A DNA stretch of 43,608 nucleotides from Haliscomenobacter sp. GTDB taxonomy: Bacteria > Bacteroidota > Bacteroidia > Chitinophagales > Saprospiraceae. Below are positions 1 through 9,868 of this stretch, piece after piece. Both the position numbers and the translations under genes were made by a program. Where the stretch lies: the NCBI RefSeq assembly GCF_016718685.1, contig NZ_JADKCX010000041.1, positions 1-43,608 on the forward strand, given 5' to 3'. How positions within the stretch are numbered: position 1 is the stretch's first letter; every line of letters begins with the position of its first letter. The notes below the pieces were generated by a model. It ran no database searches. It was given only the letters and a program-made list of their open reading frames with translations, and was not told the DNA's origin.

Positions 1-912
1 TTGAGTTATGGTTTGGGCAGTGAAAACAAAAATTTGCCCGCTTTTTGCGTGCCTCTATCGCAAGGCAAAGGCAATGGAGCAAGGCGTGTATTCCAAATTA
101 TGGACCAACGGCTTCTTAGACTCTACGCATCAGGGCGTCAATTCAGCAGCGGCGAAAATCCCGTTTTATACCTCAACAATCCCGATGCCATTGATAAAGC
201 AGACCGCCGCAAAATGCTCGATCAAGTGGCCGCCCTCAATAATGAAAGCTATAACACCTTTGGCGATCCCGAAATCCAGGCCAAAATCCAGCAATACGAA
301 ATGGCCTTTCGGATGCAAACGGCGGTTCCTGAAGTCACCGACTTGCGCAACGAACCAAAGGATGTGATTAAAATGTATGGCCCCGATTGCCTCATCCCTG
401 GCACTTATGCCGCCAACTGCCTTTTGGCCCGCAAACTCTCTGAAAATGGCGTGCGCTTCGTGCAACTTTACCATCAGGGCTGGGACGGCCATGGCAACCT
501 CCCCGGCGAAATCAGGGGACAATGCATGGATACAGACCAGGCCTCAGCAGCCCTCATCACCGACTTGAAACAACGCGGTTTGTTGGATGAAACACTCGTG
601 ATTTGGGGGGGCGAATTCGGGCGCACCAACTTCTGCCAAGGCCCCCTTACCAGAGAAATGTACGGTCGCGACCACCACCCACGCTGCTTCTCTATCTGGA
701 TGGCTGGCGGCGGTATCAAGCCCGGTGTTTACGGCGAAACAGACGAATTTGGCTACAACATCACCGAAAATCCGGTTCACGTCAATGATTTTCACGCCAC
801 AGCCCTGCATTTGTTGGGACTTGACCACGAAAAATTGACTTACAAACATTTGGGTCGGCGGTATAGGTTGACGGATGTGGCGGGGAAAGTGGTGAAGGAA
901 TTTTGGCAGTAA
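1..912 (+). pseudogene. DUF1501 protein, 3' part, frameshifted (copy 1)
   Basis: The 5' end lies outside the window. The first residues match the middle of the intact paralogue at 9869-11323, where the same MSYGLGSEN stretch sits about a third of the way in. DUF1501 (PF07394) proteins are exported proteins with an alkaline-phosphatase/sulfatase-like fold, usually paired with DUF1553 cytochromes; their substrate is not established. Family motifs are present: YGPDC, LYHQGWDGHGN, WGGEFGRT and GRDHHPRC. Between about 65 and 150 the homologous reading lies in another frame (QGVYSKLWTNGFLDSTHQGV) and then returns, so there are two compensating indels. The C-terminus, ending near RRYRLTDVAGK, is complete. 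It is followed after 8 bp by the NHL gene. Either a mildly damaged gene or a pseudogene; the heavy damage downstream favours the latter. Confidence 0.8.
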
Positions 913-920
913 CAAATTGG

Positions 921-1950
921 ATGTATGAAAAGATGAACAAATTTATAAAAACAACCTCCTTGGGCTGCTCGGGGCCGATGTTGCCCGTTCACTATTTAGG
1001 CAAAACCGAGGTCATTCTGGGGCACAAAAACAAACGCTACAAAATCAATACCCGCTGGAGTCAGGCAGATGTGGCACGTTATCCGGTCAACAATTGCCAT
1101 GAAATGGTGCAGGATAAAAAAGGCCGAATCCTGTTGCTGACCGATGAAACCCGCAACAATGTGTTGATTTACGATAAAAACGGAAAAATACTAGACAGTT
1201 GGGGCACCGAATACCCGGGCGCTCATGGGTTTACACTGTTCCATGAGAATGGAGAGGATATGCTCTTCATCTGCGACAACAACCGGCATCAGGTCATCAA
1301 AACGACCATTGACGGGCGGGTTCTGATGACTTTGGATTATCCAAAAGAGGCCGGCATTTACACAAAAGCCGAAGAGTACGTCCCAACTGAAACCGCCATT
1401 GCACCCAATGGCGATATTTACGTGGCGGACGGTTATGGCAAAGACTACGTCATCCAGTACAACCACAAGGGCGAATACATCCGTCATTTTGGCGGCAAGG
1501 GCGATACGCCAGCGCATTTGAGCAATGCGCACGGCATTTGTGTGGATCTTCGAGACAAGGCAAATCCCTGTTTAATGGTCACTTCGCGCGTTCAAAATGC
1601 CTTCAAACGATATGATTTGGCGGGAAATACTTAGATACGATTGATGTAAAGGAGCCTGGGTCTGCCGTCCGGTTATAAAAGGCGATTACTTGTATGCGGC
1701 TGTTTTACAATCGAATAGCCGTCAACGGGCGCAATCGGGTTTTGTGACCATTTTGGATAAAAACAACAAAGTCGTGTCCAACTTAGCCGGAAGCACGCCG
1801 CAATACCAGGGCAATCAGATCCAGGAAATGTACCAAACCATCAAGGCATTTCAATACCCGCACGATGTGTTGATTGACGACGAAAGAATGTATGTGGCGC
1901 AATGGAATTCAGGAAAAACATATCCGATAAAATTGGAACCTGTTGTATGA
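921..1950 (+). pseudogene. NHL-repeat six-bladed beta-propeller protein, frameshifted
   Basis: Repeated blades typical of NHL propellers are visible: HEMVQDKKGRILLLTDET, HGFTLFHENGEDMLFICDNN, ETAIAPNGDIYVADGYGK, GICVD and HDVLIDDERMYVAQW. Such propellers, related in fold to peptidyl-alpha-hydroxyglycolate lyases, are usually exported and bind ligands or proteins; the activity here is unknown. The frame breaks near 1634 and again near 1664. Correcting both joins ...YDLAGKYLDTIDVKG to ...AWVCRPVIKGDYLYAAVL and runs to the stop at 1948-1950. Two ATGs are possible at 921 and 933. The N-terminus lacks a clean signal peptide, so it may also be damaged. It follows the DUF1501 gene directly, as expected for one transcription unit. 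Confidence 0.75.
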
Positions 1951-1989
1951 AAAATTCGGATTTTACCAACGCTGTTAATCACTCTCCAC

Positions 1990-2724
1990 CGTTTTTACAA
2001 ACGCTCAGGCAATTTCAACTGGCCCGACCTTTGCTGAAATACCCCTCGCTTTTTCAGCAAAGAGATGAGCATTGAAATGGCTTTTGCGGAAGCGAACACC
2101 CAAATACGCTATACTCTAAATGGGCAGGAACCCACCGAAAAAGCACCGCTGTACACACAGCCCCTGCATCACGGAAAGCTTTACAACGTCAAAGCACGGG
2201 TTTTTAGTCCAGTATTTATCAGCCCTCCGACATAGTGGAAGCAACTTTTATCAAAGACGGTTTGCCGATAAAATCTTGGAAAGCACCACACCAAATCAAA
2301 AATATAAAGGTTCAGGCGCCACAACCTGATCGACAATAAAGGTGGAACACCAGATATATCGGGCAATACCTTGTTGGGTTTTCAAACGGATACCGTCGAA
2401 ATTATACTGAATTTTAATAAAGAAGAAAAGGTCAAAAAAGTATTGATGAACCTTCTGCACGACTAAGGCTCCTGGATTTTTTACCGAAAAAATAGAGGTG
2501 TTGGCTTTGATAAAAATCAAAACATTTCAACTCAATTGACAACAAACATTTGAACAAATAAAAACGTCAAGGGATCTGCTTGTGTGCCCTTAGTATTTGC
2601 ACTGAAAAACACGTTGAAAACAGATAAGATTAAGATTCAACTGTATTTGGTCAAAAAATTGCCCGATTGGCACGCCGGAAAGGGAAACAAGGGTTGGATT
2701 TTTATAGATGAAGTAAACGTTTAA
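1990..2724 (+). pseudogene. Chitobiase-like / galactose-binding-like C-terminal remnant
   Basis: No frame is open for long, but joined pieces read as a chitobiase C-terminal-like beta-sandwich (IRYTLNGQEPTEKAPLYTQP near 2105-2165), then SDIVEATFIKDGLPIKSW, then LIDNKGGTPDISGNTLLGFQ (about 2325-2385) and a tail DWHAGKGNKGWIFIDEV just before the stop at 2722-2724. The same order and tail occur at 4440 (TWHPGKGDKGWFFVDEVFVN) and 13703 (SWHRGKGEPGWLFVDEVLIN), so this is the end of a third member of the family. At least five frame changes or stops are needed. Its upstream part is missing; it may once have belonged to a sugar-binding or hydrolytic secreted protein. Confidence 0.65.
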
Positions 2725-2787
2725 CGTAATGGTTGAGGAGTAAGGTTTATTTCCCAGTCAAGACCCTTAAGCCGGCTAATCTTTGGG

Positions 2788-4440
2788 TTGCAAAATGTAT
2801 GTTACAATATCACCTTGGGTATCAATTGCCTGATCGCTTTTCTAGCACTATTCGGCGAAACATTGGCCATACCGTCTTGGTTACAGGTAGTGGGGCGGAT
2901 GCACCCTTTATTGCTGCATTTTCCCATTGTTTTATTGGTGATTGCTGCGGTTTGGGCGTTGTTTTTACGCCAAAAAAAGCACCAAGGAGGCATCGGCAAG
3001 AACCGAAATAGGCGATTGGATTTACTGCTACTGCGGCCTTTACGCGGCTTTTCGGCCTTAATGGGCTTGTTTTTATCGCAGGAAGAGGGCTACAATGCCG
3101 AAGCGATTGCGTGGCACAAATGGACGGGCGTAGTCGTTTCCTTGGCTGCATTTGGCTGGTTTACGTTTAAAAACACCATTCGAGCGTCTGTATTGCTCTC
3201 GCGTTTGGCGAGTGGAGTAGAGACCTATACCTTTAAAGCGGCGAATGAAGGGACGATTAAAAAATTGAATACCAATTATCGGGTTGTCGCGCCTTTGGCT
3301 TTGGGTTCACCCGCATTAAGCGTTGATTTTTCAGCGCATCACAGTTTGACCAGAACAATTAAAGGATTTGCAAGCCATAAAAAAGCAGATTGTGCAGTTG
3401 AATCTGAATAAAATGCCTGTAAAGGACGAAGATTTAAAAACGATTGCCGGTTTTGAAAACCTGAGAAAACTCAATTTGTCTTTTACCCAAATTACAGGTA
3501 CAACCCTAAACGAACTTAAAAATCTTAAATTCCTGCACACCTTATCGCTCTCTGGTACCAATCTCAAAAGTGCAGACTTAGCCGCCTTAAAAGGTCTGCC
3601 CGCACTAAAGGCCTGAACTTGTGGAATACCCGGTTGCAAAAAAGACATAATTGCTTTACAATCAGCACTGTCTAAAACAACGATCGAAACGGGTTTTGAC
3701 GGGGATACCATCATTGCCCAATTGAGTATGCCGATATTGGTCAATGACGACATTCAGGTCTTTCGGAAAGACACCAAAATCGAGCTGAAACACTACGTAA
3801 AAGGAGCGGTCATTCGCTACACCCTGGATGGTAAGGCACCCGACAGCCTGACATCGCCCATTTACACCGAGGAAGGAATTCTGATCAATAAAACCGCCGT
3901 CCTGAACGCCAAAGTCTATCTTGACGGGTGGATTAGCAGCGATACTCTGACACAGCAATTTATAGAGCAGGTTTTAAGGCAGATTCCATACGTTTGGCAC
4001 AGCAGCCACATCCGCAATATTCGGGCAAAGCCAAGATGCTGTTTGATGGAAAGCTGGGCGATAAAAACTTTAAAAGTGGCAAATGGCTGGGCTTTAAAGA
4101 GACCTTTTTTGAAGGTTATGCTTATTTTAACCAACCTATCCGTGTTTCAAAAGTCACTTTCAGCGCCCTGATCGATATCGGCAATTACATCATGCCCCCG
4201 AAGGAAGTACAAGTGTGGGGTGGCAACAGCGCCTCGGATTTGGTTTTGTTAAAAACGATTAATCCTCAACAACCCGATAAAATCACACCGATGAGTTTGC
4301 AAGGTTTTGAATGTAGTTTTAACCCAAAACAAGTACGCGTCTTGAAATTAGTCGGAAAATCGGTACAAAAATTACCAACCTGGCATCCGGGAAAAGGTGA
4401 TAAAGGCTGGTTTTTTGTGGATGAGGTATTTGTGAATTGA
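2788..4440 (+). pseudogene. DUF2231 / LRR / chitobiase-like protein lacking its haem domain (copy 1)
   Basis: This is a paralogue of the gene at 11560-13703. The membrane part is clear (VVGRMHPLLLHFPIVLLVIA, then ALMGLFLSQEEGYN and WHKWTGV), as are the LRR segment (3368-3616, LRKLNLSFTQITGTTLNELK) and the chitobiase-like plus galactose-binding-like tail (3722-4440, IRYTLDGKAPDSLTSPIYT; RVSKVTFSALIDIGNYI). The CXXCH cytochrome segment of the paralogue, about 170-200 residues, is absent: the sequence jumps near 3180-3240 from the membrane part straight to the pre-LRR segment ANEGTIKKLN. Frameshifts lie near 3350-3420, 3615 and 3985. No convincing start codon is in frame with the DUF2231 part. 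I infer a decayed gene. Confidence 0.75.
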
Positions 4441-4442
4441 AG
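4372..4442 (+). repeat. Direct repeat, left copy (flanks GH3)
   Basis: This 71-bp segment covers the last codons and stop of the copy-1 tail. It recurs at 7135-7204 with three substitutions and one missing G. The two copies bracket the GH3 gene. Confidence 0.85.
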
Positions 4443-4538
4443 GTTAAAAAAATGAAGAGGAATAATTTTTGCATTGCCACTTCTTGTCCTGCTAACATAA
4501 GAGGTAATTTAATTCAATGGGATTTTAAACTCAAAAAA

Positions 4539-7078
4539 ATGAGCTTTCGCATCGCTATCTTTTTACTACTTTCTACCAGCACATTTGCGCAAACGCAAAA
4601 GATGCCTTATAAGAATCCTGCATTGCCTATTGAACAACGCGTGAATGATCTGCTAAGCCGCATGACGGTAGAAGAAAAATTCTGGCAATTATTCATGATT
4701 CCTTCTAATACGGATGTGTTGACCACACCGCAAGATAAGCTTGCCTACAAAAACGGAATCTTCGGTTTTCAACTCAGTGCAGCTTCGCAAGGCGGCAACA
4801 CGGCCGAGCAAATGCTTACCTACAACGCCACCGAAAATGGTGAAGCGATCTTGAAGAAGCTCAATGCCATTCAGAAATATTTTGTAGAAGAAACAAGGCT
4901 CGGCATTCCTATCATTGCGTTTGATGAAGCCCTGCATGGCCTCGTGCGTGAAGGTGCCACTACCTTTCCGCAAGCTATCGGATTAGCCGCTTCGTTTGAT
5001 ACACTGTTAATGAATCGTGGCAACGGCCATTGCTACCGAATGCAAAGCGCGCGGCATCCGACAGATTCTTTCGCCTGTTATCAATATCGCTACCGATGTG
5101 CGCTGGGGACGAGTAGAAGAAACGTATGGTGAAGACCCTTTTCTCTCTTCCGAGATGGGTGTAGCGTTTGTGAAATCTTTTGAAAAGATGCAGATCATCA
5201 CCACACCCAAACACTTTATTGCTAACGTAGGCGATGGTGGCCGAGATAGTTATCCGATTCATATGAATGAGCGCTACCTGCAAGAAATTATTTTCCCACC
5301 TTTCAAAGCAGTGTTTAGTCGAGGCGGTGCGCGCTCGGTAATGACGAGTTATAACTCGCTCGATGGAACTCCAAGTTCAGCAAACGACTGGTTACTCAAT
5401 CAAAAACTAAAACATGACTGGAAGTTTGGAGGTTTTGTTATTTCCGACGCGGGTGCTGTTGGTGGTTCACTTGTGCTACATAACACATCTCCCGATTATG
5501 CCACATCAGGTGCGCAAACGGTAAAGGGAGGATTAGATGTTATTTTTCAAACTGCGTACGATCACTATAAATTATTTCTACCTGCATTCACAGATGGTCG
5601 TGTTGATGATAAGAAGTTAGACGGCGCAGTAGCTAGGGTGTTGAAAGCTAAGTTTGAGTTGGGCCTCTTCGAAAATCCTACATGTCAGCTGAACAGTTGA
5701 AAAAGATCTCAAACGTAGATCAAAAGAAACTTGCACGGGAAGCAGCAATTAAATCGATGGTATTGTTAAAAAACAAGAATCAGACCCTGCCTTTATCGAA
5801 ACAAATAAAGTCAGTTGCAGTCATCGGTTCTGATGCTACCGAAGGAAGACTAGGTGGCTATAGCGGTCCCGGTAACGGAGTAGTCACTATTTTGCAAGGC
5901 TTGCAAAAGCGCACTGGCATTAAAGTGAACTATGCAATAGGTGCCGACCGCAACGATAAAGAGTGGGTAGTTGTTCCTGCGGACAATTTGAAATCAGTGA
6001 CTGGCAAGAAAGGCCTAAGTGCTTTTTACTTTAAAAATATTAATCTCAGCGGAAAACCGTTGCTAAAAATCGGGTTGGATGGAAATGATGGCTTCCGCCT
6101 CTACGTTAATAATCAACTGCTTATTGATCGTTGGGAAAAAAAGACCTATAGCACTGAGTTGGTCGATTTTAATGCTGAGAAAAACAAATCGTATCCCATA
6201 CGAATTGAGTTTAAAGAATCCACAGGCAACGCGCACATTCGATTGATTTGGGACCTTGGTGTCACGAAAGGGTGGGAGAAGCAAATTGAGGAAGCAGTAG
6301 AAGTGGCCAAACAGTCTGACGTGGCGATAATAGTAGCCGGAATTCACGAAGGCGAGTTTCAAGACCGTGCGTTTCTTTCATTGCCTGGTCATCAAGAAGA
6401 GTTAATCAATCGCGTATCGGCCGTAGGTAAACCAGTAGTGGTGATTCTGGTGGGTGGAAGTGCGATTACTATGAACAATTGGTTGAACAAGGTCAATGCC
6501 GTAATCGACATTTGGTATCCAGGCGAGGAAGGTGGCCATGCGTTGGCAGATGTATTATTTGGCGATGCAAGTCCCGCTGGTCGCTTGCCCATTACTTTTC
6601 CATTGCACGAAGCCCAGCTACCCCTGGTGTATAATCACAAGCCAACCGGTCGTGGTGACGATTATCATAACCTTAGCGGGCTACCGCTCTTCCCATTTGG
6701 TTACGGACTTACCTATACCACGTTTGCTTACAGCAATATGCAGGTCTCAAAATCAGCAATCAAAAAGACAGAACAAGCACAAGTTTACTTTGAGTTGCAG
6801 AATACGGGCAAGTATGCCTCGGACGAAGTGGTGCAACTTTATATAAAAGACGATCTCGCCACAGTTGCCCGGCCCGTGTTGGAACTGAAAGGTTTTCAGC
6901 GTGTTCACCTTAAGCCTGGAGAGAGAAAATGATTGTGCGGGTTTATGATTACTCCCAATATGCTTGAGATGCTTGATAAAAATCTTCAACCTGTGATCGA
7001 ACCTGGAAACTTTTCTATAATGGTGGGAAGTTCTTCAAGAGCAATGAATTAACGACAGTGTTGACTGTCACTAAATAA
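4539..7078 (+). pseudogene. GH3 beta-glucosidase-type glycosidase with PA14 insert, frameshifted
   Basis: GH3 enzymes remove terminal beta-linked sugars from oligosaccharides by a retaining mechanism. The ATG at 4539 gives a clean signal peptide (MSFRIAIFLLLSTSTFAQ). Then come the TIM-barrel domain (QRVNDLLSRMTVEEKFWQL; VRWGRVEETYGEDPF; TTPKHFIAN), the nucleophile motif VISDAGAV (Asp; the family more often has SDW), the alpha/beta sandwich (VAVIGSDA, near 5812), a PA14 domain inserted at about 5945-6255, the rest of the sandwich (DVAIIVAGIHEGEFQDR) and a fibronectin-III-like end (MITPNMLEMLD, about 6943-6975). Breaks lie near 5018, 5681 (CCTACATG where CCTTACATG restores frame), 6929 and 7040. 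Restoring all gives a stop at 7076-7078. The region looks more AT-rich than the genes after 7.5 kb, by eye. Acquired and decaying, or badly sequenced. Confidence 0.8.
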
Positions 7079-7134
7079 TTGTTTTTTTCAACGTCACTGC
7101 CTGTGATAATCCGTCAGTACATGTGTTTGCCCTA

Positions 7135-7204
7135 CTACCAAGCTGGCATCCGGAAAAGGTGATAAAGGCTGATTTTTTGTGGATGAGGTATTTGTGAATT
7201 GAAG
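7135..7204 (+). repeat. Direct repeat, right copy (flanks GH3)
   Basis: This is a near-identical copy of 4372-4442, including the stop codon and the bases after it. Here it is detached from any open frame, and the missing G shifts its own frame. It is therefore a non-coding remnant of the composite tail domain. Confidence 0.85.
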
Positions 7205-7217
7205 ACGAAAAAAAACA

Positions 7218-7346
7218 ATGAATAACTTAAATAGCCACAACATGAATAATTTGACAAGAACAATCATCACATCCGTTAAAATGTTGATGTTTTTACTTAT
7301 TTTAACAATAGAGCCAGTAGCGGGTTTCAGGAATGGAAATGCCTAA
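7218..7346 (+). pseudogene. Signal-peptide-like remnant, 42 codons
   Basis: ATG at 7218 opens a 42-codon frame ending at 7344-7346. It has a basic stretch, a hydrophobic core (MLMFLLILTIEPVAG) and a plausible cleavage site, as in the first exon-like piece of a secreted protein, but stops immediately afterwards. Downstream fragments in other frames do not identify the lost protein. Function unknown. Confidence 0.35.
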
Positions 7347-7447
7347 AATTGATGAGGGCAAAAGCCAATAGGTTAAAGCCTATGGCGAGGTGCCTATACA
7401 ACTCACATTGAAAGATAATCCTCCAAAATCTTTATACATCAGCTCAA

Positions 7448-7472
7448 TTAGACCTCACTCTGTGAGGTCTAA
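7448..7472. repeat. Perfect 11-bp inverted repeat (hairpin)
   Basis: TTAGACCTCAC and GTGAGGTCTAA are perfect complements around a TCT loop. There is no T-run after it and no gene end nearby, so it resembles a REP-type palindrome more than a terminator. Confidence 0.7.
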
Positions 7473-7571
7473 CGGAAATAATTTTTTATTTTCGCCAATG
7501 CTGTTGCCAAATAAATCATCAATGATCATGCAAGGGAACTTTTTAAAAAAAGCTGGCTTTGGCTGGCTGGT

Positions 7572-9857
7572 TTGGGTGCTATTGGCAGTATTTTATTGCT
7601 CTCTGAATGCGCCAAAGGGCCAGATGCCCTGGGTACTGCCTTACCCGATGTTGTTGATTTTAATTTCCACGTCAAGCCTATTCTTTCCGACCGCTGCTTC
7701 AAGTGTCATGGGCCGGATGCCCAAAAGCGAGAAGCTGATCTGCGCCTCGATACCAAAGAAGGGCTTTTTCAGGCTTTGGAAAAACACAAAGATCAGTTTG
7801 TAATCGTACCAGGAAAGCCTGAAAGCAGCGAAATGTGGCGGCGTTTGATCCACGAAGATCCCGATCAATTGATGCCGCCGCCCAACAGCAACCTCAGTTT
7901 GAATGAAACGGAAAAAACCATCATTCGCCGCTGGATTGCCCAAGGAGCCAAATACCAAAAGCACTGGGCTTTTCTTGCTCCACAAAAAGCGCCACTGCCC
8001 AAAGTCAAGCGCAAAGGTTGGAACGATAGCCCGATCGACCGCTGGGTGCTGACCAAAATGCAGGATGTCAACCTCGAACCCAACGAACGGGAAGAATGGC
8101 CGCGCCTCATCCGCCGGGTTTGTCTCGATCTGACGGGTTTGCCCCCCACCGAGGCCGTCATGCAAAAATTCAAGGACGATGACTCTCCGGCCAACTACCG
8201 CCGATTGGTCGATTACCTGCTCAAACAACCTGCTTTTGGGGAAAGAATGGCCGTCCACTGGCTCGATGTGTCGCGATATGCCGATTCACACGGGTATCAG
8301 GACGATGGGCCGCGCACCATGTGGCCCTGGCGCGATTGGGTCATCCATGCTTTCAACACCAATATGCCTTACAACCGCTTTGTCAGTTGGCAATTGGCAG
8401 GTGATATGTTGCCCAACCCGACCAAAGAAATGCTGCTGGCTACGGGTTTCAACCGCAACCACAAAATCACCCAGGAAGGTGGGGTCATTGAGGAGGAATA
8501 CCGCATTGAATACGTGACCGACCGCACCAATACCTTCAGCAAAGCCTTTATGGGACTGACCATGGAGTGCTCCAAGTGCCACGATCATAAGTACGACCCC
8601 ATCACCCAAAAGGAGTATTACGAGCTGTTTTCATTTTTCAACAGCGTACCTGAAGAAGGGCTATACGGAGATATTTCGCTAGTATCGCTGGCCGACCCGC
8701 CCCGAATGTACATCTCCAATGCCACGGTACGCGATACCTTGCCGTTCATCAACAAAAAACCAACGGATACGGCGGTCGTGATGATCATGCAGGAAATGCC
8801 CAAACCCCGCACGACCTATGTCCTCAAACGGGGGCAATACGATCTGCACGCCGATTCGGTCCAAAGAGGCACTCCACGTTCTGTTTTGGCTTTTGATAAA
8901 AAATTCTCCCCGAACCGGGTCGGGCTAGCCGATTGGTTGTTCAGTCCCAAACACCCACTCACTGCCCGGGTATTCGTCAACCGCATGTGGATGGAGTTTT
9001 TTGGGACGGGGATTGTCAAGTCTTCCGAAGATTTTGGCAACCAGGGCGAGTTGCCTACCCATCCCGAGCTGCTGGACTGGATGGCCGTTGATTTCCGGGA
9101 ACACAACTGGGATGTCAAACGGCTGATCCGCGAAATCGTCTTGTCGGAAACCTATCAACAATCAAACGACATCAGCAAACGCAAACAGGAGGTAGACCCT
9201 GAAAACCGCTATCTGGCCCGCGGGCCACGCATCAGGATGAGCGCCGAGATGATTCGCGACAATTGGTTGGCTACTTCCGGTTTGCTCAATTCGGAAGTAG
9301 GCGGTCCTAGCGTAAAACCCTACCAACCCGAAGGCCTCTGGGAGGATACCAACCCCGGACGGGGTCCTTTGATGTTTTACAAGCAGGACAAGCGGGAAAA
9401 ACTGTACCGTCGCAGTTTGTACACCTTCTGGAAACGCACCGCTCCCCCACCCTTCATGCTGACTTTTGACGCACCAATGCGCGACTATTGTGTGCCCAAA
9501 CGGACCAGTACCAACACGCCGCTACAAGCCCTCAACATGCTGAATGACCCACAAATGTTGGAATCAGCCCGTTGGCTGGCAGCGAGTTTGCTCAAAAAAA
9601 CCGGCGGTGGTGAACCCGCAGTGCGCCGGGCTTTTGAACGCATCCTGACCCGCAGCCCGGAAAGCAAAGAGCTCAAGCAGTTACTTAGCTATTTTCAGGA
9701 ACGGCGCAAGGAACTGCAAAAAGACGCCGCACGGGCAGAAAGAATGCTCCTCGTGGGTGAGATTGCCCAAGCCAAAGGAGTAAACCCCAGCGATTGTGCA
9801 GCGCTCAGCGAAGTGGTACAAATTATTTACAACATGGATGAAACCATCACCAAGTAA
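7572..9857 (+). CDS. DUF1549/DUF1553 planctomycete-type cytochrome c protein
   Basis: Domains in order, numbered from the TTG at 7572: PSCyt1 haem domain (PF07635) with CFKCH at 42-46 and a likely Met ligand in MPPP near 101; DUF1549 (PF07583) at about 150-355 with a second CXXCH, CSKCH at 333-337; DUF1553 (PF07587) at about 440-740 (RVFVNRMWMEFFGTG; FDAPMRDYCVPKRTSTNTPL). These periplasmic or surface proteins are abundant in Planctomycetes and some Bacteroidota and are linked genomically to polysaccharide or sulfatase loci; the reaction is unknown. The TTG start is doubtful: a better N-terminus (ATG at 7522 or 7528, MQGNFLKKAGFGWLV) lies one frame away and would join if a base were restored near 7571. 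The stop is 11 bp before the DUF1501 ATG, so the two are probably co-transcribed. Confidence 0.88.
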   Translation: MGAIGSILLLSECAKGPDALGTALPDVVDFNFHVKPILSDRCFKCHGPDAQKREADLRLDTKEGLFQALEKHKDQFVIVPGKPESSEMWRRLIHEDPDQLMPPPNSNLSLNETEKTIIRRWIAQGAKYQKHWAFLAPQKAPLPKVKRKGWNDSPIDRWVLTKMQDVNLEPNEREEWPRLIRRVCLDLTGLPPTEAVMQKFKDDDSPANYRRLVDYLLKQPAFGERMAVHWLDVSRYADSHGYQDDGPRTMWPWRDWVIHAFNTNMPYNRFVSWQLAGDMLPNPTKEMLLATGFNRNHKITQEGGVIEEEYRIEYVTDRTNTFSKAFMGLTMECSKCHDHKYDPITQKEYYELFSFFNSVPEEGLYGDISLVSLADPPRMYISNATVRDTLPFINKKPTDTAVVMIMQEMPKPRTTYVLKRGQYDLHADSVQRGTPRSVLAFDKKFSPNRVGLADWLFSPKHPLTARVFVNRMWMEFFGTGIVKSSEDFGNQGELPTHPELLDWMAVDFREHNWDVKRLIREIVLSETYQQSNDISKRKQEVDPENRYLARGPRIRMSAEMIRDNWLATSGLLNSEVGGPSVKPYQPEGLWEDTNPGRGPLMFYKQDKREKLYRRSLYTFWKRTAPPPFMLTFDAPMRDYCVPKRTSTNTPLQALNMLNDPQMLESARWLAASLLKKTGGGEPAVRRAFERILTRSPESKELKQLLSYFQERRKELQKDAARAERMLLVGEIAQAKGVNPSDCAALSEVVQIIYNMDETITK

Positions 9858-9868
9858 TGTAATCCATC

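Larger units (their letters stand above)
7079..7571. other. Intergenic debris between GH3 and the DUF1553 gene
   Basis: This 493-bp stretch holds the right copy of the GH3-flanking repeat (7135-7204), a short signal-peptide-like reading frame (7218-7346), a fragment near 7381-7437 reading YGEVPIQLTLKDNPPKSLY, a perfect 11-bp hairpin (7448-7472) and the probable true start region of the DUF1553 gene (7522-7571). No complete gene is present. It looks like a scar of several rearrangements. Confidence 0.6.

Noticed and set aside
4437..4539. GH3 start at 4437
   Set aside because: Translation from 4437 adds 34 non-signal-like residues; ATG at 4539 begins a standard signal peptide.
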